From: Stomorhina lunata
Lineage: Eukaryota; Arthropoda; Insecta; Diptera; Rhiniidae
Reading direction: 5' to 3'
Assembly: GCA_933228675.1 (NCBI GenBank)
Contig: OW121743.1
Coordinates: 86,165,413 to 86,229,412 of the forward strand
Length of the DNA stretch: 64,000 nt
A program made the translations under genes and the position numbers. Positions 47,501-58,108 of the stretch are shown here, one piece after another (the stretch's first letter is position 1; every line of letters starts with the position of its first letter). A model generated the notes under the pieces. The model saw nothing but the letters and a program-made list of their open reading frames with translations, was not told the DNA's origin and did not search any database.

Positions 47501-49897
47501 CACTTCTTCTATTTTTTCCAGTAACCAATATTTATTAACGTTCTTATAGGAGAACTCGTGGCACTACATAAACTAGTATTATCGCAGTTCTACAGGTGAT
47601 ATAACTAGGAGGTCAGAGTCTACAGTTGGGATGAAGAAAAAACAAGATAAGCCTGGGCTTATCAAGTAAAAACCAGTAATTTTTTTTAAATTTTTCAAAG
47701 CTTTAAAACGCTTTTGCTTAAATTTAATATTTTGTATTTTTTTTCCTCCTAATTTAATTGCTTAAGATTTCAATTCTTTAACCAAGCAAAATTGGCTTAG
47801 TATCAAAAAATAAAAAAATACTACAAGGTTATACATATCAACAACTATCCGTTCCTTACTCTTGTCTAAATATTTTTTCCTGTAATTTGTCTTAAGCTTT
47901 CAACAGGAAGTTAAACAAGGTTGTCTTCTGAATAAAACATCAACAAATAAAATTTATAGAGACTATGAGTAGAATCTAATGGCAAAAGAGGTAAAGAAAA
48001 TAAATAAAAACCACCTTTGCTTTGCCATTTTAAATGGAAATTTATAGCAAGAGTTTAACAGAAAATACAAACAATATTAGAAATGTTTAAGTAAGTTGGA
48101 GTAAAAATATGAAAAATTGACCTTGAGTGTTTTATTTTGCTTTAACTATGCCTCAAAATGTTGCTTAGTTGGAAGATATAAAAGTTTTACTCTTTGCATT
48201 CTATCAGCTTATAAGCAATTTTGTTACTTGTATAGAAAAGGTTCTTTAAGTTAACTTAAGAAATTCATCTGTCAGACCTAAATGACTTCTTCTTTGGTTG
48301 GTTTGAACTAAATCTAGAAATGTCTAATGTTGTTTATTTTATTAGAATTTATTTGCTAGTTTGTTTATATTTAGGGCTTAGGAATATTTATAACCACAAC
48401 CTCTTATGTAGGTCAGATGACAATGTAAATCTCTTAATTATTAGAGTTAAAATAGTATCTATAATTTAGTTTATGTTATATATAAAGTAAATATTGTGGC
48501 ATATTTGAAAAATTTAATAGTATTAGTTCTAAAGTAAAGCAGTTTTAGTTAGGTAAGACTATTATCTGGTCATTAAAATTATTAGGTCCATAATTAAAAA
48601 GCAGACCGATAAATTATAAAGAGTATATGGGAAAAAATCAAACAGTTTTTATTCCTTTGAAACCGACTTTCAACTCGAATAATTTTTGGTCCCTTAGGAG
48701 CTCGGAAAATCTAATTACAGATCTTGAACTCGCAAAAACTTCTGCATACTGAACACAAAATCTTGGTTGTGCAAATTTGCGCTTCTAAGCGTAATTGGCA
48801 TGCAACTTAAAAAAACGTAAAAAATCGATTGAAGCATTCAAGTTTTTCTTCATATTTCGTCTTCTTCTGCATTCGTTTTAACATTTGGACCCAAGTCGTT
48901 GTTCTACGAAATAGACACCACATTTAGGGGATAAATCCACTTCCCTCTAAATTTTAATTTTGTCACTTCTAATACTACTTAATGGCTGCCAAAATTTGAA
49001 GCTCGTTTTCGCCACTTTTTAATTTTTATCGTATATTTTTTGGTCGCCTCAAAGAATTTAAAAAAAATAGATAACGATTTGTAGATCAATTTCGCATCGT
49101 TTGATATATATCTCGCTAATGTGCTCTATATAGGTATAATATACGACAGGTTTTAATGAGGAGTTTTTGAGCGTAAATTTTTCAAAATACCGGTTTTTCG
49201 TGGAGCGCACTCGCAAATATGAATGAAAATTTCCAAACTACCGCTTAAACCGAGTTTTTTGCCATTTTGCACCTAAAAGCAAAAGTGCACCAAAAAATCA
49301 TTGTTTGCTAAAATTTTATAAAGATTTTGAAAATCGTACAAAAAAGTGCATATTAGTTTAAATGGTTTTAGTATGCAAACTGAGACAAAATCACATAAGG
49401 CATGAACGCGATGTCATTTATAACCGATTTGCATCAAAAGTTTGTCAAAAATCTCTATATTAACTAAGAACGCGAAGGTTTTATCTAAAAACATTTTATT
49501 GAAGCACATCGCAAATTTAGCTCAAAATTAATCAGGAATGGTCTTAAATAAAGTTTTACCTTAGATTTGAAGCGCACCATAATATTATAAGGATTAACGA
49601 TTTAATGGACCAAATAAGAATCTTATATCTTAGAAAGATATGCACCTATTAAAACGTATATTTAAATAAAAAAATATTTTAAATTTAATTTGTCCATAAG
49701 TCAAGGCAGCAGAATTTCACTAAGACTAACATTTTGTCAAATTTAGCGAAAATCGCAGTAAAATTTTTTTTTAGATTTTTAACGCGAACGGATTTTACAT
49801 TCACTAAGCTCCCTTAATAGAACCCCAAAAAAAAAATTTAGTGTGCGATTAAAATTTTTTTTGAATTTTTTTAATTCCGAAAATTAAAACTATTTGA
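47501..49897. other. AT-rich intergenic sequence
   Basis: 2.4 kb with no ORF above background and no recognised repeat edges. The part 48640-49850 is less AT-rich with scattered CG-containing words (TTTCGCATCG, AACGCGAACGG) but no continuous frame on either strand. Confidence 0.45.
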
Positions 49898-51191
49898 TTT
49901 TTGTGTTTTTTTTAGAGGTATAGAACTTCGAATTGAAATAAAACACAAGAAAATCGTTTTAATGTCCATCAATTTGGCTTTATTGGAAGGATAATTTTAT
50001 GCCATTAATTTTTAAATATGATTTCGGGCATATGGCCGCCGCGGCTGGCTCGAATAAAGCCAATTCTACAGGTCCAATTTCCAACTACCTTTTCGAGCAT
50101 ATGGGGCCGTATGTTGGCAATAACGCCACGAATGTTGGCTTCCAAGTCCCCTAACGTTTCTGGTTTGTTGGCGTAGACGAGCGACTTCACATATCCCCAA
50201 AGAAAATAATCCAGTGGTGTCAAATCGCACGATATTGGTGGCCAATTGACAGGTCCATTCCGCGAAATTATGCGCTCATCGAATAAATCAATTGTGACGT
50301 GCGCTGTGTGGCATGTAGCGCCGTCTTGTTGGAACCACAACTCATCCACATCCATGCCATCCAATTGGGGAACAAAATAGTCGGTTATCATGGCTCTATA
50401 CCGGTCTCTATTTATGGTAACTGACTCTCCAGCATTATTTCGGAAGAAGAATGGCCCAATGACTCCACCAGCCCATAGAGCACACCAAACAGTCAGTTTT
50501 TGTGGATGTAATGGCGTCTCAAGGGTCTCATGTGGATTCTCTTCACTCGAAATGCGGCAATTTTGCTTGTTGACGTAGCCATTCAACCAAAAATGAGCCT
50601 CATCACTGAACAAAATTTTGCGATGAAAATCAGCATCGAGATCAATCTCATTTTCGGCCCATACACCAAAATCACGACGCATTGCATGGTCTCGCGGCTT
50701 TAATTCTTGCACAAGCTGGATCTTGTAAGGTCGCAAGCCAAGATCTTTGCGCAAAATCTTCCATAAAGTTGATGGACAAAGCTCCAATTGCTGTGTACGG
50801 TGGCGAATCGATTCATTCGGGTCCTCTTCAACACTTTGCTCTACAGCGGCAATTGTTTCTTCGGTGCGCACTGTTCGACGTCGCTGCGGATGCGTATTAT
50901 CACATAGAGTAAACGTAGTGCGAAAACGATCCATGGTTAACCGAATTAATTGCTCTGATGGACGATTATGTCGACCATAAAATGGATGGAGCTTGCGGTA
51001 AACTTCGCGAACTGAACCATTATTTTCGAAATAAATTTGCACGATTTGCAAGCGTTGTTCTTTTGTCAACCTGTTCATGATGAAATGGCAAACCAAACTA
51101 AATATTAATCACTTGGCAGCTGACAAAATGGCCGCCAGTTAAAAAAGTGATGCCAACTTAAAGTTCTATACCTCAATAAAAAAACACCCGA
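49898..51191 (-). mobile_element. Mariner/Tc1-superfamily transposon, copy 3 (about 1.29 kb, minus strand)
   Basis: Its 5' end is on the right: AAACACCCGA ends at 51191, followed by TA at 51192-51193 and a short (TA)n. The other end is GTGTTTTTTTTAGAGGTATA at 49903. The expected GGG and an abutting TA are replaced by TTTTTG there, so this TIR is altered or truncated by a few bases and I cannot define the left target site. The transposase ORF is intact. Confidence 0.9.
50005..51078 (-). CDS. Mariner/Tc1-superfamily transposase, intact ORF (357 aa), minus strand
   Basis: Same protein as at 43695, read on the minus strand, starting at the ATG complementary to 51076-51078. All three catalytic aspartates are present (FSDEAHFW, LWFQQDGATC, SCDLTPLDYF), again with only 37 residues between the second and third, so it shares the 12-bp deletion with copy 1. 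It differs from copy 1 at about eight residues: RKLH for RKLR, RHRTQQ for RHRAQQ, SSEENP for WSEENP, PFFFRNN for PYFFRNN, INRDRY for INGDRY, GMDVDEL for GMNVDEL, VVGNW for VVENW, and a terminal FKN for FKH. The loss of the Trp and the new Arg fall in otherwise conserved stretches. Because one TIR looks damaged, this copy may encode protein without being mobile. Confidence 0.92.
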   Translation of the reverse strand: MNRLTKEQRLQIVQIYFENNGSVREVYRKLHPFYGRHNRPSEQLIRLTMDRFRTTFTLCDNTHPQRRRTVRTEETIAAVEQSVEEDPNESIRHRTQQLELCPSTLWKILRKDLGLRPYKIQLVQELKPRDHAMRRDFGVWAENEIDLDADFHRKILFSDEAHFWLNGYVNKQNCRISSEENPHETLETPLHPQKLTVWCALWAGGVIGPFFFRNNAGESVTINRDRYRAMITDYFVPQLDGMDVDELWFQQDGATCHTAHVTIDLFDERIISRNGPVNWPPISCDLTPLDYFLWGYVKSLVYANKPETLGDLEANIRGVIANIRPHMLEKVVGNWTCRIGFIRASRGGHMPEIIFKN

Positions 51192-51193
51192 TA

Positions 51194-52714
51194 TATATAT
51201 ATATATATAACGACAAATGCATTTGTTTGAAAAGTTTTTCATAGCTGAGTTTTATAGTTATGAAAATTTTTTTTTTTCATAGGGTCTGGAAGGAGATTGC
51301 ACTTGGAACCTCAGGTATGCTAGGAGATGACTAACCTGCTATACATTTTCACAAAATAAGGCTTTTTTTATTTACAACACTTACAGTTTTAAGACCGTGT
51401 GATAAAAATGGTAAGTTTTTAAAATCTTCGATTTTTATTTATGAATTTTTGATTAATAAAAATTTTTCGATTTTGCAAAAAAAAAAGTTGTCTCATCAAG
51501 GCTTAAAGAAAAATCCACCGGTGTTTCTTTCATTAAATTTAAATAAGCCATTCCCAAGATATTAAAAAACCAATGCGAAAATTCGTTATTTTAGAAAAAA
51601 TTAAAAAAATGTTATGCATAGAATTTTAAGTTTTGGGTATTTTTGTACTTAGGGGCCATTATACATTGAAATAAGATAGTTAATATATTTTAGAGAATTT
51701 ATTGAAATTTTTTGCATAGAAATATATTAAAAAAATAAGACTAAAGATTTGTATAATCTCCAAAAAGCTGAATTTAAAAAATATTTACAAAAACCCCTTT
51801 ACTTTGAATCATGACTTTTTGCCAAAAATATTTGTAGTTTCACATTTTTTAACAAAAAACAATTTCAAAATATGAATTTCTTCTTTTTTTTATAAAAAAG
51901 AATTAAATATCTTTAATAGCTTTTCTGTTTGTAGTTTCAAGGTTTTAGTTAGAACTTATTGTTTTCAATTCTTTTCAGTAACTATTTTTGAATTTTTTGT
52001 TATTTTAATAGCAGTTTTGTTTTAATTTAAAAATAATATATATTTTCCTTTTTTAAAATAAACCAACAAACAGAAACAAAGAAATGAACAAAACACGTTA
52101 GCTTTTTTCATATTATTTATTCAATTTTTTCTTTTTTAGATTTTTCCCAACTTTAGTTGTTATAAACTACAAAACTTAAATTTCAATATAGAATTCTCTT
52201 TTATTTTATTTTTGGTTTTGGAGCTATTTTTTAAGCTATGCTTAGGAAGGATTTAAAAAACATGAACATCGAATGTAATAAATTTCTTTTTAAATGCGCT
52301 TTCTCTTTGTGTTTACCAAAAAAAAAACTAAGCAAATGTTCTATTTTTTTTAAAACAAAAGGAACTAGTAGAAACCTTTTTGCAGTTGCTACTAAATTTA
52401 TGAATGAAAAAAATTGCTATTTGTTTTTGTATCTGTGTAGTTGTCTGTCTTCATATACGAATGTATGTTCTCGGAAAATACCATATAAATTTGTTAAACT
52501 TAAAAAGATATTGAAATTTGTAAAAATATATAAAAACGAGTAAATGAATGATTTGGTAGTATTATTTTTAATTACAAGTGCAGATACAATAACAAATTAT
52601 TTCTAAGCGAGGTAAGTTTTGGAGGGCAAAGTTGCTATGCTTTAACTAACCACTTCCTATGCTTGAGAACAACTTACCTTAGCATCACTAGTGATGACAA
52701 TACTACTGCAAAGT
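51194..52714. other. AT-rich intergenic sequence
   Basis: A short (TA)n directly follows transposon copy 3. The 101-codon ATG frame at 52238-52543 is Lys/Phe/Cys-rich with no recognised domain and I do not call it. The stretch 52153-52200 is an inverted match to 23220-23270 (TTATAAACTACAAAACTT). Confidence 0.45.
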
Positions 52715-52760
52715 ATTACAAAGTACAACATTTTTCAGGTGATTGATTCGGTTCTCATTT

Positions 52761-53067
52761 CTGATAATTGCTTATGAAAGTAGTCCCAAAAAGAAGAAAT
52801 TCTGCATCATTCGTTTAAAAATGTTACATCAAGTAATAATTTAAAAATTGATTTGAAATTTTTAGGCACTTTTGTTAAAGAATGTTTGGTTGCGTATACT
52901 TAATAAATAATGTTAACCAAATACCAAATATCAATTATACGTAATGTAAGCCTAAAAAGTAAGAAATTTCCCTATACGATACTTTAAATTATTATTTGAT
53001 GTACCATGAGCAAACGAATGATGCAGAAGTTCTTCTTTTTGGGGCTACTTTCATATGCAATTATCAG
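52761..53067. mobile_element. ~310-bp foldback MITE
   Basis: CTGATAATTGCTTATGAAAG, TAGTCCCAAAAAGAAGAAAT and TCTGCATCATTCGTTT from 52761 are mirrored by the inverted block ending TTCATATGCAATTATCAG at 53067. Arms are ~85 bp at ~90% identity and similarity continues inward through TTTTTAGGC. Weaker inverted similarity continues outward to about 52715 and 53110 (AGTACAA, GATT-CGG), so the true element may be ~395 bp. Non-coding. The target duplication was not resolved. Confidence 0.75.
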
Positions 53068-53151
53068 AATTAAGTCCCGAAATCATGTATTGTACTGTGT
53101 CAGTGGACCCCGCGGTTATCCGTAGCAACTATTATGAGTAACTCATGCATA

Positions 53152-53540
53152 TAATGTTCCACCTTTTTTGTATATGAAAGAAAATGTTTTTTTTCGAATT
53201 TTATAACTTTTTCAACGGAATATTGTAACAATGGTTTAAAAGTTTAGTTCTGCAAATTTGAGAACGTTTCAGAACGTTCTATGGGCGATCATCGGGTCCT
53301 ATTTTTATGGTGAAAAATGGGTTATTTTTTTATTTTTTTTTTTTAAATTTCAAGCAAAAATAAACAATTTTTACAAGAAAAGATAATGGAATATTAAAGA
53401 AAACTAAAACAGCTTTATTTCCAATAGTCAAAACCAAAAATACATGAAGTAGTTTTGGAGTTATTCCATTTTTCCCCTGAAAATTCATGTTTCTGAAAAC
53501 GCGCCTAAGAATATGCACCAAAAATTTTATATTGTAAATA
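53152..53540 (+). repeat. Family F copy 2, left part, split by the 2.37-kb element
   Basis: Follows the same path as 4429-4795: TTCGAATTTTATAACTTTTT, AGAACGTTCTATGGGCG, ATCGGGTCC, AACGCGCCTAAGAATATGCA, ATTGTAAATA. It breaks at TA (53539-53540) where the intact copy continues TAAAGAAATT. That continuation appears at 55909. Confidence 0.7.
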
Positions 53541-54187
53541 CCCAGCCAGCAAATTGGCAAGCGTTTTGTAAATTAAGATTGCAGCAAGCTTGCATAAATA
53601 AAATTTTTGCGAACGCCGCTGACAATTTGCTTGCAAGTGCAAGTGTTTTGCGAGCGTCGTTGAAAATTTGCTTGCAAATGCAAATATTTCATAAATTTTA
53701 ACAAAACGTGTCATTCTCGCCGTCGAAAATTGTGGTAATAATTAGTGTTAATAAATTGTGTTAAATTGTTGTTAAATTACGTGCGTTTTATACTTTTAAA
53801 TATCATTTGCTATTAAAAAAGGTAATTATCTACTTATTTAATGTCTGCATCAAAAAAGAAGAAAAGTGTTGTTTGAGCATCTGTGGAACGGTGCGGCAAG
53901 TTCTGTTAGTACCCAGAGTGATTTTGTGGAACAGGAGGTTGTGTCTGAAGCACAAAATAATTTGGATTCCTTGCCAAACGAAGTTTATATTTCAGAACAC
54001 GAGAATTATATTTCTGATGAAAGTGGGAACTCGTCGGACGGCTCCGTTATTGACTTCAATAAACGTTTAGCTGCATGGTTTGTAGAGAGCAATGTGTCCA
54101 ATGCGCATGCTAAGACTGCAGATAAGAAGTCCATTAGGGCCTTCACTGTCGCCACTGCCATTCGTCGTAAGTGAAATACATTTAATA

Positions 54188-54930
54188 GGTTTATACTCTC
54201 AGAATATTATGTAAGTAAAATTAACTTAAAATGTAATTTGAAATGAATGAATATTCATTTAAAAACCGGTCAACTGATTTTTCATTCAAATTCAATAAAT
54301 ATTTCATTTAAATTTAACTGATAAATATTTAAACTACATTTTCAGTTTTAAAAACGGAATATTCAGTTGTTTTCAAAAAAATTACTGACAAAAATTTAAA
54401 CTATATTTTTAGTATAAAAAACGGAAATTTTCATTTATTTTTAAAAAATTTAATGGTAAAAAACTACGTAAAATTTCCGTAAAACGGACAATTTTCATTT
54501 GTTTTTGTTATTAACGTAACATAAAAGACGAAACTATAAAAAGGTTATATCCTTTAAGGGATCAAAAAACCAAACAGACAAAACAAAGTTTGTTGTTTGC
54601 TTAGGCCATACCCCATGATAGGCGGCCAGTATTATAAAATGTTTCTTCAGTAAGCAAACCTAAGATACTTAAGGAAAACCAATAATTGAACAAATACGAA
54701 TTATATTTGATATAATAATTGAAAAAAATCATAAAAACTAAACAACTGATATTTTCAAATGTTACGGATTTTCAGTATTTTTTTGTAGGTTGTTTTTTAA
54801 ACAAATGTATAAATATGTTAAAAATCAATTTTCATATAAATTTAAATGAATATTCATTTGAAAACAACATAACCGAAAATTTCCTAAACAACATACAATC
54901 AGTTACTGTAATAATTTCCTGAGTGCATAT
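54188..54930. mobile_element. Candidate MITE inside the intron
   Basis: The left end CTCTCAGAATATTATG and the right end, inverted, CACTCAGGAAATTATTAC are imperfect inverted repeats, each next to TATA sequence. The interior is AT-rich with repeated AATATTCA(T/G)TT words. The 67-codon ORF at 54719 is low-complexity. The identity of the ends is weak, so the call is provisional. Confidence 0.4.
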
Positions 54931-54948
54931 ATATATATATTATATTAG

Positions 54949-55110
54949 TTATTTTCCAAAAGATGAACAATAGTAAAAGAGTTTTACTATGGATACCAAA
55001 TTTCAATAAACTATTTGCATCGAAGTAACTTTGAACATCCCTAAAGTATACTTCACAATATTTGCTTAAAAGTCTGATTTTTCGATTTATATTGAATGCG
55101 GCAATAACAA
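54949..55110 (-). repeat. Family C fragment
   Basis: TTTCCAAAAGATGAACAATA, ACCAAATTTCAATAAA, GCATCGAAGTAACTTTGAAC, CATCCCTAAAGTATACTTCA and GAATGCGG match 33003-33200 of family C. Confidence 0.75.
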
Positions 55111-55908
55111 CACTGAACTCTTTCTGTTCATCAGGAGGTACAAAAATCCATTAGTGCACCTTAACTCCTAAGGTGACATTTGAATCGCTTTCACTGGATA
55201 AGAAGCGTAAGTGAAATACATTTAATAGGTTTATAGTTACATATTTATATTCATACTTAAATTCTATTGCAGAAACATTCGCTGAAAACGGAGGCAACGA
55301 AGAGGACTTTGTATTTGCCTCGAAGTCATTTTTCCAGTACGCTAAAAATCGTATTAAAATTAAAGCAACAAAAAAGTAAACTAAAATACTAGGGATAGGT
55401 TAGGTTATGAAACCTAAGTACAAGTGTTAATGATTTTTAAATGAAACAACAATGAAGTTCCTAATTTTATTCATAAATTTAATATTTTTCTTTTAAGATT
55501 AAAAATCAATACAACCAAAAAAGTAAAGTAAAGTACAAAGTATTAATGATTTTTTGAATGAAACAACAATGAAGTTCCTATTACTATTACTAAGAAAAAA
55601 TGTAGTATATTTATTATTTATATTTTAATATTTTTCTACTAATATTAAAAACAATTTTTAAATGCATCAATAAAAAACATATCCAAAACAAAATAAATAT
55701 TTAAATCGCTTACTATTTTCATTATAAATACGTTACTTAAAAAACATGTTTTGCAATAGTCTTTAAAGCTTATAAAGTTGGGTCCTTTTCGATTAAAAAC
55801 CCCTTGCTTTGATGTGTTTTGTAAGGGTTACAGCAGCGTTTTATAAGTGTTTTGCTTACATTTGAACGCTTACAAAACTCTTATTTTTATATGAAAATGC
55901 TTGCTGGG

Positions 55909-56086
55909 TAAAGAAATTTAAAAACTAGATATAATTTATCATTACATGACTTGTTAGCATTGAATAGTTCAGTTTTGCCTAGATATTATCAAATTTATAA
56001 AATCTTTCCACTATAGAGGTACATATAAATCTCCCATACATTAAAAACATTATATCTATTTTGCGAAATAATATTATACTATTATA
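55909..56086 (+). repeat. Family F copy 2, right part
   Basis: TAAAGAAATTTAAAAAC...TTTATCATTACATGA continues the family F path after the 2.37-kb insertion, as at 4793-4860. Similarity then fades. Confidence 0.5.
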
Positions 56087-56090
56087 TTAA

Positions 56091-56775
56091 CCTTCATCTG
56101 CTCTTTGCGTAGAAAACTACGCAAACGTTACACAATTTCTCCGTTTTTTTGGAAGTGCTAGCTTTAAGTTAACAAAACATACGCTATGGTGGGAATTTTT
56201 GATGTCATGGTTCTTTTTTGTCAATCATTGTAATTTTAACACATGGAAAAGTTCTTTTTGATTATTTTTTTGACACCATTTACAAGAAAAGCTAAAAAGA
56301 AGATGAAGAACAATTAGTGCCATGATGTAGTAAAGTGATACATCTGTTAGTTATATAAAAGGTGATTGCTACCTTTTTACCCTTCAAACCTTCAAAATAT
56401 TAGATTTGCAACTTAACTTCTGTCGTTTTATTTTCCGAAATTAGGGGATTTATTATAGCGTGCTGTCCATCGCTGACCACTACTATTGCTGATGCTAACA
56501 AAATCAGTACAAATGTGATGTTTTGAACTAAGTTCATGACAATGGGTAATTGTTTTTAACCATATAGTCTTTCTCGGAGGAAAGCTAATTTAAGACTTCG
56601 AAATGCAAAAAAAAGCTTTTTCGTCTACCAAATAAATATAAATTACTTTTTCTAACTGTTTCCTCCCAGAGTTTTAACATTTGGTACAAAATGTACCAAA
56701 TAAATAAATAATATTTCATGTGTACAAAACTACGCAAAGGTAAACAACGTGATTTTTTTTAGGAGCAGATGAAGG
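56091..56775. mobile_element. piggyBac-like MITE, copy 1 (685 bp), TTAA target
   Basis: Ends are CCTTCATCTGCTC and its exact inverse GAGCAGATGAAGG, flanked by TTAA at 56087-56090 and 56776-56779. Just inside the left end is a palindrome TTTGCGTAG-AAAA-CTACGCAAA, and ACTACGCAAAGG lies near the right end. TTAA duplication with CC-starting TIRs is the signature of piggyBac-type transposition. There is no transposase ORF. It is ~165 bp shorter than copy 2 because of one internal deletion after TAAGTTAACAAAAC. Confidence 0.92.
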
Positions 56776-56779
56776 TTAA

Positions 56780-57590
56780 GTAAAAGATTTACGTCATTTG
56801 CCAACAAGTTATTTTCATTTAATAAAAATTATAGTGTTATTGCCCTTAGTACTATCTAAAATAAAAACGATAAAGCAGAGAAATACATAAAATATATTCA
56901 AATATATTCATTTATACTTTGCCATAAAAATTAGAGTTAAACAGATTTATTTTACGATTTAGCAAATAAAATTGGAATTAAGTTTAATTTGTTTGTTAAT
57001 TACAAAACATTAGTGTAATTTTATGATATTGTAAATATTGCATTTACACATTTGCTAAAGTTGCTTAAGCATTTAATTAGTGAATAAATTAGGAACATCC
57101 GGTTATACTGAATCTTTTATACCATTTGTAATATTCCAAAGACATAAAATGGTATATATAAATAAAAAAATAAAAAAAAAATAAAATATATAAAATGGTA
57201 TATATTTTTTTAGAACATTGGCAAATTGTAGAGTAACACTGCACTTTCACTTGGCAATTTGTTGGTTTTTTTTATATTAAAATTTTAAAACTCTTTTGTT
57301 TTAAAATTTTATTGGCATTTTAAATTTGTAGAATTTGGCACTTTGGACACTTTTTTTTTATTTTAAATATTAAAATTGGAAATTTTTTGTGGCCATTTTA
57401 ATTGGAAAATTAAAGGTTTTACCGGCCATCTTTAATTTATTTAATTTAGATTTTTTTTGGCAATTTTTCTTAAGGGATTAAGAGATTCGCACTTTTTTAT
57501 TTAATTTTTGGCTTTTTATCTAAATTTTCCACTTTAGCACACGCGAGTAAATGCATTTATTTCATTAATACTCACTTTTTTCCGGGATAT
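56780..57590. other. AT-rich sequence
   Basis: Non-coding and T-rich on the plus strand. The phrase ATAAAATGGTATATAT is duplicated near 57140 and 57190. TTGGCA words recur from 57220 to 57480. No gene seen. Confidence 0.45.
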
Positions 57591-57743
57591 TTTAATTTAC
57601 TTGCTTTTGCTTGATGATGATGTTTTGCCGTCGGCAAATTGAAAGTTGAGATTTGTAGAAAAACTTTTGGGGAAAAAGACTTCTAGGTAGAGATGAAGAG
57701 GACCACGGGATGGACACCAGTTCACTGAAGGAGACGAAGGACC

Positions 57744-58082
57744 ATGCATAGATTAGGGTATAGACTGGTATTGCCAAATCCCCAAAACACTCGAGCCCGA
57801 GTCAACGACCTAAACAACGAGGCTGTTCGCAACATTAATAACCGGTCACGCAGCACATCAACTCGTCCCACAGCAGTTTCTCTCCAAAGGCCATCAGTTC
57901 GTTATCGTTCCACCAACAGCTCACATCGCATTAGCAACAACAACGGACGTCAAGCCAGCGCTCGCCGAGCCAAACAGCTCCTAAGATCCAACAACGACAA
58001 CAACCCCCCTAATCGTCAGATTCTGTCCGAAGCCATCCGGTCACTAGCGGCAGTCTTATGCGCCACTTCATCTTCTCTTTAA
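57744..58082 (+). CDS. Ser/Arg/Asn-rich ORF (112 aa), possible retroelement remnant
   Basis: A true ATG ORF whose base composition (close to half GC) stands out from the surroundings, a sign of real or recent coding origin. The protein is basic and low-complexity, rich in Asn, Arg and Ser (RNINNRSRSTSTRPTAVS, SHRISNNNGRQASARRAKQL) with a more regular C-terminal helix-like end (QILSEAIRSLAAVLCATSS). No domain is recognisable. A short open frame just upstream ends at a TAG that overlaps this ATG (ATGCATAG), and a purine-rich tract followed by a possible LTR begins 27 bp after the stop. This arrangement suits the last ORF, or a truncated C-terminus, of an LTR retrotransposon. A host gene fragment remains possible. 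Confidence 0.35.
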   Translation: MHRLGYRLVLPNPQNTRARVNDLNNEAVRNINNRSRSTSTRPTAVSLQRPSVRYRSTNSSHRISNNNGRQASARRAKQLLRSNNDNNPPNRQILSEAIRSLAAVLCATSSSL

Positions 58083-58108
58083 TTGCGCCAGCGCAACGAG
58101 GGGCGCCA

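Larger units (their letters stand above)
54166..55235. repeat. 30-bp perfect direct repeat bracketing a 1-kb intron insertion
   Basis: The 30 bp starting CGTAAGTGAAATACATTTAA occur at 54166-54195 and again at 55206-55235. The first copy begins exactly at the splice donor, so the intron has two identical donors. The bracketed 1 kb contains a candidate MITE (54188-54930) and a family C fragment (54949-55110). Confidence 0.9.
53866..55379 (+). pseudogene. Two-exon ORF of the 2.37-kb element (exons 53866-54166 and 55273-55379)
   Basis: Exon 1 is open for 100 codons and ends at a consensus donor GTAAGT (54167). A pyrimidine-rich acceptor ending TTCTATTGCAG lies at 55262-55272. Joining them keeps the frame and gives 34 further codons (TFAENGGNEEDFVFASKSFF and a Lys-rich tail) to TAA at 55379. 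Exon 1 has an acidic middle (SEHENYISDESGNSSDGSVI) followed by FNKRLAAWFVESNVSNAHAK. That segment and the C-terminal FFQYAKNRIK resemble, to my eye, accessory proteins of insect DNA elements with a C-terminal DUF4806-like part; this is tentative. The good ATG at 53841 (MSASKKKK) is one frame off, so a 1-bp shift or an upstream intron has broken the start. The central part of such a protein appears to be missing. Confidence 0.5.
53541..55908 (+). mobile_element. 2.37-kb TIR element with CCCAGC ends and TA target duplication
   Basis: The left end is CCCAGCCAGCAAATTGGCAA; the right end, read inward on the minus strand, is CCCAGCAAGCATTTTCATAT. Both are followed by a GTTTTGTAA word, and several GCAAG(C/T)GTTTTG-like motifs crowd both subterminal regions. 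TA flanks both ends (53539-53540 and 55909-55910). The related sequence at 4790 (TTGTAAATAAAGAAATT) is the matching empty site. It carries a two-exon ORF (53866-54166 and 55273-55379). I do not recognise a DDE transposase, so this is either a non-autonomous derivative or a family I cannot place. Confidence 0.85.

Noticed and set aside
52238..52543. 101-codon ATG ORF
   Set aside because: Lys/Phe/Cys-rich low-complexity product typical of chance frames in AT-rich DNA.
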